Assembly: GCA_015680685.1 (NCBI GenBank)
Contig: MNCI01027230.1
Coordinates: forward strand, 390,384 to 454,383
Source: Gnetum montanum
Taxonomy: Eukaryota > Streptophyta > Gnetopsida > Gnetales > Gnetaceae
Direction of reading: 5' to 3'
DNA length: 64,000 nucleotides
Positions 46,387 through 56,432 of this stretch are shown here, one piece after another; positions within the stretch are counted from its first letter, which is position 1; the number at the start of each line of letters is the position of its first letter. The notes under the pieces are model-generated. The model did no database searches and had not been told where the DNA came from. It saw nothing but the letters and a program-made list of their open reading frames with translations. The position numbers were made by a program, and so were the translations under genes.

Positions 46387-47861
46387 TTAGAATGGGGGAT
46401 ATCCCTCATAGCTAAATGGTTGAGGATGGCAAGGATTAATAATTGACAACGGGGATCCTTGCATGTTGGAAGTATTGGAACTTGGCCATACTGACCTCAT
46501 TGGGTTTCACACACTAGGTTATAGTAAGCATAGTGGGGCAATTTATACGATGTAGTTCCCAGATTACGAGTTGACCCACTATGATATTTAGGACCGTTAG
46601 ATGGTATGTAAGGATCGGGATGATGCCTTCCATGACTGTGTTCATTGGGCCGTATGGTTGTTGGAGTGTGAGTTGATGGCCCTGATGAAGTAACACGAGG
46701 TGTTGGGTTCGAAGATAAGGGTGCACCACAGTGTGGGACTTATGTTGAGTTAGAGGATGTAGTGGCCTCAGAATTGTGTTGTCCCTTCTTACGGTCATGT
46801 TTAAAGAAGGGACGCTTTGGATGTCGAGGAGGATTTTCACTGCCATTAGTAGTAGTAGCACAAGTGTCGTTCGTGGGTTGTTGCTGTGGTGCAGGCACCT
46901 TAGGAACAATTGGTGGTGATGTAGAAGAAGGAAAAGGATGAGAATGGTTAAAGTTAAGAGGAGTATAGGGTACACAAGGTGGTGGTTGTGTTGGAGGCAT
47001 GGGCTGATAGTATTGAGGAGAATGGTACTGTGGTGAGATAGAGTATGTTGGCCCAGTTGGAGAAACAGGATGTTGAACGAGATAAGTGTTTGGATTCGGA
47101 TAATATGAAGGGTGTCTCTAGTGTAAGGGTGGTTTCCCCCATGACTGAGATTGTTGCCACTGTGGTCGAACACAGTATCTCTGTATGAACTCTAGATGTA
47201 ACGTGTTTCCCCAATGCTCATATAAATGTAACAAAACTAGGCATTGGCCCTTGAGGTGATCGTACAAGCATATGTTGCATTCATACGTATGATTGGCAGT
47301 TGGGCTCTTATTTCCTTCATTCCTTTTTTCCGATTGTCTAATGTTTTGTCCTATTTCTTGGGTTGTTAAAACTCTATCCCCAATGATATCGATAAATTCT
47401 CCACACTTTTGATACATCCATTCCAACATCTTATTGATCTTTGCCTTAGCTTCTTCTAATGATTATTGTATTGGCAAAGGTGATTCTTTCTCCTTGTGAT
47501 AGGTTGATTTCTCCTTTTTATGATCATGGACCTTTGTTAAGTTGAGATTTTGGTCCCGTTGATGTTTTTCAACACTTTCCCATCTAGCTAATTCTCCTTC
47601 TTCTTTTGCTACCTGTTTAATAAGCTCTTGGACTTGGTGGGTTCGTAGTTCATATAGTTGTCCTTGGGCATACATCCCTAGGGTTTCTCTTGTTGCATCA
47701 CGAAGCCCATCAATAATATGGTACATTAGCCTTTCTTCAGAAAGCCCATGGCCTGGACAGTGTACAAGCATCATAGAAGGCTTGTAAATGTTGTTGTGGA
47801 TCTAAGTCATAGCCTCCTAAAAAAGTAGGGAAGTTGTTTAAATCGAGCCTAGGTAGACGGC

Positions 47862-48637
47862 TGATGAGATGTGACTTGCACTGGGCCGCGATATCGCGTC
47901 TTCTCCTGCGATATCNNNNNNNNNNNNNNNNNNNNNNNNNNNNNNNNNNNNNNNNNNNNNNNNNNNNNNNNNNNNNNNNNNNNNNNNNNNNNNNNNNNNN
48001 NNNNNNNNNNNNNNNNNNNNNNNNNNNNNNNNNNNNNNNNNNNNNNNNNNNNNNNNNNNNNNNNNNNNNNNNNNNNNNNNNNNNNNNNNNNNNNNNNNNN
48101 NNNNNNNNNNNNNNNNNNNNNNNNNNNNNNNNNNNNNNNNNNNNNNNNNNNNNNNNNNNNNNNNNNNNNNNNNNNNNNNNNNNNNNNNNNNNNNNNNNNN
48201 NNNNNNNNNNNNNNNNNNNNNNNNNNNNNNNNNNNNNNNNNNNNNNNNNNNNNNNNNNNNNNNNNNNNNNNNNNNNNNNNNNNNNNNNNNNNNNNNNNNN
48301 NNNNNNNNNNNNNNNNNNNNNNNNNNNNNNNNNNNNNNNNNNNNNNNNNNNNNNNNNNNNNNNNNNNNNNNNNNNNNNNNNNNNNNNNNNNNNNNNNNNN
48401 NNNNNNNNNNNNNNNNNNNNNNNNNNNNNNNNNNNNNNNNNNNNNNNNNNNNNNNNNNNNNNNNNNNNNNNNNNNNNNNNNNNNNNNNNNNNNNNNNNNN
48501 NNNNNNNNNNNNNNNNNNNNNNNNNNNNNNNNNNNNNNNNNNNNNNNNNNNNNNNNNNNNNNNNNNNNNNNNNNNNNNNNNNNNNNNNNNNGCTCGTATT
48601 CGTATGGTTGAGTGTAGGGGTACCTCGCCACTCATCA
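47862..48637 (+). repeat. Element J LTR (contains assembly gap 47916-48591)
   Basis: Left part TGATGAGATGTGACTTGCAC then two GATATC motifs up to the gap; right part GTTGAGTGTAGGGGTACCTC then GCCACTCATCA. The gap of 676 N starts directly in the GATATC array. Confidence 0.85.
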
Positions 48638-48656
48638 TTGGCGCCGTTGCCAGGGA
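48638..48656 (+). other. Primer-binding site of element J, tRNA-Asp type
   Basis: TTGGCGCCGTTGCCAGGGA: one change from the plant tRNA-Asp complement, the best-preserved primer site in the window. Confidence 0.9.
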
Positions 48657-48782
48657 GGAAGTGTTTCTACGCCAAGTTAACATAAGGGATATCACTCACA
48701 TCGTTGTGAGCTTAAACGAACCTTAGGGTTAATCAGTTAATCAAGAATATAAATAACGGTGAAAGTTAGCACACCATTAGAA

Positions 48783-49450
48783 ATGGCTTCTTCTCATGAA
48801 ATCAACTCACCTAAGGACAATACAGGAGAAAGTCAGCATCATACGCATGACCGAGATCAGCCAAGTCCTAAACAGTATTCGATAACTTATACTCATCCCG
48901 ATGAGTATATTCCTGATTACACTTTTACCCTCCATTAGGATGAACAGTTGCGCTGGAGAGATTCGGTTGGTAATATAGTTTTACCACCAGATCGATCCGT
49001 CCCGAACATGCTTCTCCGTGAATTGGTACCGATTGGCATGCAGGACTTATTCGCTGAATACGTTGCTGGAACATATCGCATGAGGGCTTATCGTCCCACA
49101 AACGCCCAACGTATTCGGGATGCAAGGCAGGAGAGCCAACATTCACTATTGAAGGGCAAGGTTCCCCACGTCATTAGTGAAATAGGAGAAGAGGAACCCC
49201 TCACGATGGGTTTCTTAGGAAATGATGTTCCTCCTCCTCACTCTAGTGAAGAGGTTAGGCATCAGGGCCTTAGATCAACGATACATATTCCAGGCTCTGA
49301 TCCCCGTGAGCACCAACTGTTCATGGCAGGAACAACTACTCACACTAATGACAAACATCTTGATCGTCACAACGATCGGGGCCGAAGCAGCAGAAGAGAA
49401 GGCAAGAAACATCACCATGGTGATGGATCCCCTTCTTCTTCTCCTTCATC
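48783..49450 (+). pseudogene. gag: gag N-terminal part of element J
   Basis: ATG 48783 (MASSHEINSPKDNTGESQHH). N-terminal domain DEYIPDYTFTLH, DEQLRWRDSVGNIVLPPDRS, VPNMLLRELVPIGMQDL, then GRSSRREGKKHHHGDGSPSS. It has one in-frame stop (TAG for CAG at 48936) in about 220 codons, far fewer than the other gag copies. Truncated at the J end. Confidence 0.82.
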
Positions 49451-49840
49451 TCATCAACGGCTCTCTTTACGATGCCTACATGAGATTCGAACATCCTCTT
49501 GCATTTGCATTAAGCTTGTAGTGGCCAGTGGGGGTTCATCATCATCTTGTAAGTTATGCTTTCGTGCATTGTAATGATGTTGTTTTCGTTCATGTTTATA
49601 AGAAACCCCCACTTTAGGTTGTGTACTCCAATCTTCATCGTCATATAGTTTGTTGGTTCTCCAATGAGCTTCCTCACTAAGTGTGGCATTATTGTAATCT
49701 TGTAGGAGAGCCATGGTTGTGGAGTTGTGTGTGAATTTACATGTGACTTTTTATAAATATTTCTTTCTAAAATATATATCGTTAATTCCTTTACAGCGAC
49801 CTTGTATGATATAACTAATCTAGATAACTAGCACTGTCTC

Positions 49841-49855
49841 TAGCAACGGCGCCAA
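49841..49855 (-). other. Primer-binding site of element E, tRNA-Asp type
   Basis: On minus, TTGGCGCCGTTGCTA right after the 5' LTR; the first 13 bases match TTGGCGCCGTTGC, then the match is lost. Confidence 0.8.
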
Positions 49856-50784
49856 TGATGAGTGGCAAGGTATCCCTATAGTCAACCATACAAATACAAG
49901 CGTTTTCATGCGCAATCTGGTCGAACTCCGCAGACGGATTAGTTGTGGCACCTAGATAGTTAGCCTTAAGTCGCAGTTCGCTGTCTTCCAACCTGGACTA
50001 GTATTATCTTTGTCACGTATGGTTTAGTCCAGAGTGAGGTGTATGATGTGGTCCTAATCTAATGCTACTCCTGTAGGTAATGGAAAGTAATATTAACTAA
50101 GCTAGGAGGAAAGGGTAAGAGAGAATCTAAACTAGCCTAAGTGCGATGAGCATCCATTCCTTAATCATTCGTACACATCTTGGACCTCGTGCATGACTAC
50201 CACTGGGATTACCAAGCGCATGGCCTAGGTACGCTACTGGGTTACCAAGTAGTCACACTTAAATGCTCGTGATTAAGTCGTACTCATTTCACGTTGCTAG
50301 GAGATAAGGGTGAGAGAGATTAAATAACAATTAAATAAATAATTTAAGTAACAATTAAATAAATAATTTAAGTAACAATTAAATAAATAATTTAAGTAAC
50401 AATTAAATAAATAATTAATTAAACTAAGTGAATGCTGCAATGATGAAGTAATCTCGATCTTTATTTCCGGTCATGTGCGTGTCCAAATATGTCACACTTG
50501 AATAAAGGATGTCGTACAATTACAATCACCACACTGTGGACAAACACTGGGAAATTATTCTATCTCTGGAAGGGAAAAACTGCCAGAGCTTCGCTAAGGG
50601 AAAAACTAGATTCTAAAATAAGGAAAGCTGCCTCTTATTTATAAGAATTGAGGCAAACCGCGATATCACGGCTGATGCGATATCGCGGACTATGATATCA
50701 CAGCCACTACGATATCACGGCTATGATATCACGACAGTGATATCACGGCAGCGATATCACAGCCAACAAATTCATGACTCATCA
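49856..50784 (-). repeat. Element E 5' LTR
   Basis: 929 bp, partner of 42615-43525. It has two extra units of a 24-bp AT-rich repeat (AACAATTAAATAAATAATTT core, 50326-50412) and a differently arranged GATATC array at 50655-50764. Confidence 0.92.
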
Positions 50785-51048
50785 ACATGTTACCCATGCC
50801 TGAAGGTACCCTCTAACTAAGGCCCATCTCACTTCTTGCTTCTCTTTTCTTCTCTTCTAGGAATGGTGATTAATCACTAGTTAATCAATAATCCCATACC
50901 TACTAGTGAAGACAATGATCACATTTGTTAAATACACTACCTAGACCCAGTGCACTTAGAGAGCTAAAGTCTATGGAATTCAATCAGATCGCTTAGTGAA
51001 CGCTAGTAATTCATATGGTTGGGCATAAGGACTGCTCGCTACTCATCA
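50785..51048 (+). other. Element B post-pol end and 3' LTR stump
   Basis: Begins with ACATG (E target duplication) and TTACCCATGCCTGAAGG, continuing B from 42609. After CAATAATCCCATACCT (normally about 60 bp before the polypurine tract) the sequence jumps at about 50928 into the middle of the LTR (AGTGAAGACAATGATCAC) and runs to the LTR end at 51048. ORF3, polypurine tract and about 680 bp of LTR are deleted here. Confidence 0.8.
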
Positions 51049-51657
51049 ACACTCTTATCTTTTTATTATAATACATTTATGAATAAGATTATTTCCATTG
51101 GTTCCTTGATGTTTGAAGAATAACCTAGAAAAATGGTCTCTTAGCATTACCAATGATATATAGAATTCCCACTTTTTACTCACTTATTATTTGAATTAAT
51201 TCCTAGGCTTTCTAATTAAAATTTGGAATAAAGAAGTCTTCTTAGCCAAGAAATTAAGTTTGAAAAGATCATCATTGTAGACAACCACACAATAAGCAAA
51301 TTAAAACTCATAGATGCTCGAATGTGCATGTACATGCCTCTTTTAGTAAAGCTCCAATTTAAACTTCTTGAAAGGCCTCCATCATAGGAAGGACAATTTA
51401 CCATTAAAGATTATTACACATTTTTAATGATTATTCCTCAATTTGCATCTTGTCTTGATGATAGATCAACTATTAATATGATGGATTAGTAGGTGAATGA
51501 TGTTAATAACATTGCAAGGCATGTTCTTGATGGATATTCTCGTAAATATTTTTTGAAAAATATCAAGCTACATTCGTGAATTTGTTCATGTTGTTGTTAT
51601 ATGATGAAAAGAACCTATACTTGGCTAGCCCTATATTAAAGATTGCATTATGGAAGG
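51049..51657. repeat. Flanking segment X, copy 1
   Basis: Nearly identical to 57240-57870, apart from a 22-bp deletion between ATCAAG direct repeats at about 51567. Starts with the B target duplication ACACT. In plus one frame gives about 140 codons with three stops (FEKIIIVDNHTISKLKL..., LIDARMCMYMPLLVKLQFKL), perhaps an old gene or transposon fragment; I do not recognise it. Confidence 0.8.
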
Positions 51658-52030
51658 GTTCGCGCGCACAGAACTGCGCGTCCTCTGCTTCACCGCGGCC
51701 ACGGCCATGGCCGCAACTGCGGCAAGTACGCTCGGGTGGATGGTGGCGCTCTGGCCGGTTTCGCCAGCGACGGCGGCGCGCGCGCACACATGCATTTCCA
51801 GCGGCGGCTCTCAGACTTCCACCTGCGGCTGCGCCCAAGGCAACTTCAACACCGCGCAGGGCACACAGGGCAGCGGCGGCATCAGTTAAGTTCAGGCCCA
51901 CAACAGCTGCAGCGGCAACAGCAGCAACTGTAGGGTTTGCAGGTTTCAAAATTTTCAGGGTTTCAAGGCTCTCTTCAGGGCACAGGTTCCAATTTCGGTT
52001 CCATTTTTGGTTCCAATTTTGTTTTTAATC
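51658..52030. other. CpG-rich insert between the X copy and the duplicated B 3' part
   Basis: The sequence departs from X copy 2 exactly after GAAGGGTT. Then follow about 240 bp of very GC- and CpG-rich DNA (runs such as GACGGCGGCGCGCGCGCACA) and about 130 bp of normal composition (GGGTTTGCAGGTTTCAAAAT). Several frames are open on both strands because of composition; their products are Ala/Arg-rich and unlike any family I know. It could be a host gene fragment, filler DNA or a misjoin. Confidence 0.55.
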
Positions 52031-52872
52031 CTGTTTTCAAGCCTGAAAACAATTTTTAATCCTATCCTGTATTCAATTTTTTTGTTCACTCTGTGAGGGT
52101 GTTTAACAAGAATTTAATTGATGTACTCTTGGGTGGGGTTTCTTTCATATATGATGTACTCTTCTAAGAATGGTGATTAATGTGTGGGGATGTTGTTATG
52201 CCTTGAGAGGATGGATTGATCTTAGACTGTCAATGAGAAGTCACTAAAAATGGTTAGTTTTAATTCAAACTAAGAATGGATGTTATCAAGTCATGTTACT
52301 CACAAAATCCACAAGGGATTTTATGTGACCACAATACAAGACTCCATTCCACTCTCCACCTCATCCATCTCTACTTTCCATATTTCACCTCACTACCTCT
52401 TTTCATGTTTTGTTCCATGTCCTAGTTTGATGTTTCAAAATTTTTAAATCATCTCTTGGTGATTCAAGCCTTAACTTACCATAACCATTAGTCATCCATG
52501 GGATCCATGAGCTCCTTGGTTTGAGGGCATGCAAGGACATTAAGGCCATGAGCCTACTATGGGGAGGACCCACTTGCATACTCCTTGGTTTGTTTAGTTA
52601 AGTTTCTTATTCCTTGGGCATTTGTACATTCAAATCGTTTATGCTTCACATTGGTTATGTCTAGTTATGTGCTCCTTCATGGCATTTCTCAATCATTCTC
52701 CCAATAAAATCTCCTTTTTGTGCATTATCTGGTCCTCTTCATGTATTTCATCATGTTCTTGGCTTCTTGGACTTCCTTTGAACTTCAATTTTAAGTGAAA
52801 ACTCTTCATTTTCCCTTTAATTTTCAAAATAAAAAATTTTCTCTTTCAACCCCATCAACAGAGTTGGCCACG
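52031..52872 (+). other. Post-pol non-coding DNA of the B duplicate
   Basis: From about 52165 aligned with F1 35340-35780 (AATGGTGATTAAT, CCACAAGGGATTTTATGTGA, CTACTATGGGGAGGACCCAC). The first 130 bp are T-rich and unassigned. No gene is seen. Confidence 0.55.
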
Positions 52873-52914
52873 TTAACATGATCCCATCAACGCATGATAA
52901 ATATCTTATAAATA
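52873..52914 (+). promoter_or_regulatory. Putative internal promoter upstream of ORF3 (B)
   Basis: TTAACATGATCCCATCAACG (52873-52892) differs at only three of 20 positions from TTAACGTGATCACATCAATG in the B LTR promoter (15051-15070). TATAAATA follows at 52907-52914. Position 440 bp before ORF3, and the parallel in A1 (GATATC motifs plus TATA), suggest a second promoter for ORF3. Confidence 0.5.
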
Positions 52915-53061
52915 TAGCATCATACTTAGTGATTTTTGTCATTTTGTCACACATGCAAAAGGTGTTTTTGCACTTTTTTAGAGTCCAACACCTTCTAGAG
53001 CCCACATCTTTCACACCACTTGTCCAATTAACCTCATTTTTTAATCTTGTAGCTACCAAAG

Positions 53062-53351
53062 GTAAGCTCTATGTCTTAGGGCCACAAACCTTAGGTTTTT
53101 AACAAAAAATTTTTTTGAATTTTTTCCAACTCTCAAAAGGTTTAGCTAATAAAATACTATTAAAATCACTAATTGAAGAAAGTTAAACCTTTCCAATGAA
53201 CTCTGGTAGACATTAAAATGAAATAATATTAAAATAATCAAACCTACCATGATCACAACTTAGCCATGTGTAACTAATCCAAGAGATAAGGTGCTCAAAT
53301 GTTATAAAGTTACACACCAAATATTAATCCCTTTTAATGTTGTGATTATAG
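53062..53351 (+). other. Putative leader intron before ORF3 (B)
   Basis: Donor ACCAAAG|GTAAGC at 53061/53062, acceptor TTGTGATTATAG at 53351, 290 bp, AT-rich. The base after the acceptor begins ATG 53352. In E, TGATTGCAG directly precedes the ORF3 ATG in the same way. The intron is predicted from sequence only. Confidence 0.5.
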
Positions 53352-56196
53352 ATGACATTAAGACAGAAACGTCTATAGGAAGGAGGAATGTCTCAACCAA
53401 AGGACAAGCGGCCCAAAACTAGAAGGGATCAACAAGAACAACCCTAAGAGGAGGCAGCAAAAATCCATACAATGGGACCTCTTCAGGAAGAGCTTGAAGT
53501 GAAATCTATTTGTTAGATTCCCCAAGATGAAATAGAGCAATCCCATTGAGATGAGGCTCTAGGACCAAGGCTAAACCTTGAGTTCACATTGGCAAATGCC
53601 TACCTTAGGAAAATTCAGCCTAGGGATGTCCATCCTTTAATTCTTCAAGAATTGAACTTTGGTAACTTCCTAGACTTCGCCCCTGAAGATGTCAAAACCC
53701 AACTACAAAGATCTCCCATGTGGTCAATCATTATTTCTAGTAGGGAGTGGTACATGCAAGAGACCCATCTCTTTTAGAATAATAGGCAACCAAATGCCAT
53801 TGTGAAGATCAAGGACATAAGTATGTCCTACTTGGTGAAGGCCATCTCTGAGGTCCTTAACATGCCTGAAACTAGGATCAATCTAGTAGAGATCTCTACA
53901 CAAGCAAACCCTAAGGTCAAAATGAAGTGGGTCCAGTGGTGCTACGGAGTATACCACAATGAGTATGGTGCACTCACCATGGCAAAACACACTTACTTCA
54001 AGATAGGAACCTACCACCTCAATGCAATGGTGAGGTCCAATAGGGTGACAACCTTCTCTACCTGTGCATGTGCTGCTCTGAGCAGGAAATTTCCTATCAA
54101 TCTTCCATATCTAATCTAGTTGGAGATAGAGGAGGTTCAAAGAAAATGAACATGGTAGGAAGATACTCCCCTTTCCATGCCTAATTAGAAAATTATGCAA
54201 AAGGGAAGGAATAGCTTGCTATTCCAATAACACATTAAGACATGCTCCTACCGCCTCTTAGGTGGAAATAATAAAAGATAAGGTTCCTACCATAATCAAG
54301 GAAGATGAGCAACCACCACCACCACCTACTCATGAAACAACATTGAAGGCATGTGCTGCCATGGAGGACATGCAAAAGCTTTGAGAACAACTCTTATAGT
54401 AGTAGCAATCCAATTCAAGTGGTGACTCATCTGTCTATCAACTAGCCTTGAGCCATCTAAATGAGGTAACTCATATAATAAGCTGGTTGGAAGACATAGC
54501 ACCAACTTTCTCTACCCAATGAATGTAGGCACCTACATACTCAAATCCTAGTGTTTGAGAGGTAACAGTATTCATTCCAGGAGATCAGCAATTTCCAGAA
54601 TTCTTTAGAAATGCTGCTACCTTCTTAGTATGCATGGAGGAGGGTGATGGAGCAACTATCTTAGTGATGTAGCACTAAAGGAAGAAAACAACCACCGAGG
54701 TGGTGCCAAAAGGGTGGGCAAGGCCCTAATCGTTCTTATGGCACCTGTGCTAGATAATGCTATGCTTAGAGATGTGTAGATTTCCACAAGAATGGCAAGT
54801 GGAAGATTCAGCATGGCCTAGCATGAGTAGTTGCTGGAATGATTGTTGGAAACCCAAAACTAATTCTGAAGGTCTTTGACCTTCCAGATGACATCATTGC
54901 TACCCAATCAACATTGTTGGAGGCAAGGGGCAAGTGAATCATCACTAAGGCTCAACTTGAAATAGCCAGAGCTAAGAATTAGTGCTTGCTTTTAGAAGTT
55001 GTAGAACTTAGAGACTGCCTCACTGATCCCATGGTACTCAATCAAGCAATGACCAAGGATGAAGCTTTTTAGTAGCTTCAGTCCAAACATCAACAAGCTG
55101 AGTATGCAAAGAAGTTAGTGATCTTTGACCAATCCTTAGCTAATGCCACTATCTACAAAATTCAAAAGGACTTGTTTGAGGTTCACCAATAGAATGCAAG
55201 TCTAACCAAGGATAATAATCACCTACATACTGTCAAGGCCTAAAAGGAGCAAATGGTTGAATATATGAGATGGTAGCAGGACCAGCTTCCCAAGGTGAAA
55301 ATGGACCTAAGAAGGTTGGTAGCAAAGAACCGTAATCTCTCAATGAAAGAGGTCCATGTTTTTTGCTAGAGATTTGTAATTGATATCGTCACCTAAAAGA
55401 ACAAGGTTTTTAAATTTGAAAGGATCAAGAACCACTACAAAGGCTAGGTTGGTTTGTAAAAGTAGATCAATGAAAAAGAAATCAAATTGGAAAAGGCAAA
55501 GGTGAATGAGCCCCTCTAGCAGCTCCAATAAGGAGGTGACATGTGGCAGCCTATCTTTGATAGGCTAAATGCATACAAAAATGTTGAAATCCAACTCAAT
55601 GAGCTATAACTCAAGGAGAAGACTAAATACATGGAGCTCACCAACCTCCGTTATGCAAACTTAGCAATGCTACCAAAAGGCTGAGGTCAAATTTGGAAAA
55701 GCAAGTGGTTAACTCATACCTATTCTATGAGGCCAAGTCCAAGCACCATAACGAGACAAAGCAAAAACTTGAAATGGTGAATGCTAAACTTGATGTTGTT
55801 AAGTAATGCTTCACTGATTAGAGATCCATAGCTGATAACTTGGCCCAAAGGATGAATGACTATCAAGAGCTACAAAATATTGTCAAAGCATTTGATATTA
55901 AACATAAGCAATTTGTAGCTTGGTTCATCAATGTGAAGGAGTTGTTTCCTACAATGCCATGTCTGTGGGATATTCCCATACTAGCCCACATTAAGGATGC
56001 TACGTAGACCATGTATGATCCTTGAAGTAAGGGGGAGAAGATGAAAGCATTGTTGGATACTTTTCGTCTTCCACCAATAGTTGCAATTGCAACCAAACAG
56101 CCCCAACCACAACCTCAACCACAACAGTTGCATGCACCAAAGGTAAGAGAAGATCCTTCGGCACCTCAAGAACCTTCACTGCCTAGGACGATTTGA
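53352..56196 (+). pseudogene. ORF3 of element B (post-pol protein)
   Basis: Longest copy, about 948 codons if read through. The start is taken at ATG 53352, after the predicted acceptor; a second in-frame ATG is at 53388 (MSQPKDKRPKTRRDQQEQP), after one stop. Basic N-terminus, then the conserved domain (LILQELNFGNFLDFAPEDVK, REWYMQETHLF, MSYLVKAISEVLNMPETRI, then CYGVYHNEYGALTMAKHTYF), open at 53589-54119. Then Pro-rich linkers and a long Lys/Glu/Gln-rich, coiled-coil-like part to about 56000, with many stops; end ...PQEPSLPRTI. Function unknown; its place is that of the env-like or third ORF of Athila elements, but I see no clear signal peptide or membrane span. Confidence 0.68.
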
Positions 56197-56415
56197 TTTT
56201 CTTCCTCATCTTCAAGTTGCCATAGGAGTCGTGTTGTTAGTTTTTATCATGATATTCAATTTTGTTATCACGAACACCAAATTTTTAAAAATTATAAATC
56301 TGCACACTTGGGCACTTAGTATATGTTTGTGTCAGTAGTTAGTCAATAATCCCATACCTTTCGAAAATTTTGTAGAGAGCTTGTTCCTCCTTTTGTCACT
56401 TAAGGACAAGTTTTC

Positions 56416-56432
56416 ATTCAGTTGTGGGGGTA
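56416..56432 (+). other. Polypurine tract of element B
   Basis: ATTCAGTTGTGGGGGTA immediately before the 3' LTR; shared with families A and F. Confidence 0.78.

Larger units (their letters stand above)
47862..49456 (+). mobile_element. Element J: LTR plus gag 5' part, collapsed insertion in element E gag
   Basis: Plus-orientation insertion: TGATGAGATGTGAC at 47862 (LTR start), ...CTTCATCTCATCA at 49456, target duplication ACGGC at 47857-47861 and 49457-49461. The LTR (gapped) ends at 48637 and is followed by a nearly perfect primer site and gag. Everything between the Ser-rich part of gag and the last few bases of the 3' LTR has been lost. Confidence 0.85.
46387..49714 (-). pseudogene. gag: gag of element E (interrupted by J, capsid core deleted)
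   Basis: Start ATG 49714 (MALLQDYNNATLSEEAHWRT). It lacks the N-terminal domain found in B, F1 and J. The reading continues from 49462 to 47856 across J: LDLNNFPTFLGGYDLDPQQH, LQAFYDAC, then a jump near 47766 to HCPGHGLSEERLMYHIIDGL, so about 80 residues of the capsid-like domain are missing. Next come a Lys/Glu-rich part (47463-47700), a Pro/His/Tyr-rich tail (46514-47214) and the end YEGYPPF with stop at 46387-46389. The zinc knuckle near 47280 (CNICLYDHLKGQC) is kept. Confidence 0.78.
42615..50784 (-). mobile_element. Element E: family-A, carries gag and ORF3, lacks pol
   Basis: Minus-orientation element of 8.2 kb with LTRs of 911 and 929 bp and target duplication ACATG (42610-42614, 50785-50789). 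Read on minus: 5' LTR, tRNA-Asp primer site, gag, non-coding, ORF3, polypurine tract, 3' LTR. No protease, RT or integrase. Element J is inserted in its gag. The LTR pair is the most similar in the window (differences mainly near the outer end, in a 24-bp repeat and in the GATATC array), so E is the youngest large insertion. Confidence 0.9.
15011..51048 (+). mobile_element. Element B: Athila-like gag-pol retrotransposon split by three insertions
   Basis: The element starts TGATGAATCA at 15011 and ends ...CTACTCATCA at 51048. The 5-bp target duplication ACACT is at 15006-15010 and 51049-51053. After removing C, F1 and E the parts join in order: 5' LTR, degraded tRNA-Asp primer site, gag N-terminus (26137-27196), gag C-terminus, protease, RT, RNase H, integrase (37324-42040), post-pol region, and a 3' LTR stump (about 50929-51048). 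A deletion removed ORF3 and most of the 3' LTR from this end; the complete 3' part is seen in the duplicate at 52030-57239. Confidence 0.82.

Noticed and set aside
47834-48695. Four long reading frames on both strands
   Set aside because: They run across the gap 47916-48591; only LTR and gag sequence lies at their ends.
51563-52028. Ala/Arg-rich frames of 96-150 codons on both strands
   Set aside because: Several overlapping frames are open at once because of the CpG-rich composition, and they run into X sequence; no conserved protein is seen.
53352-56196. ORF3 as a viral envelope protein
   Set aside because: Only its position suggests this; I see no signal peptide, membrane span or fusion-type segment, and most of it is coiled-coil-like.
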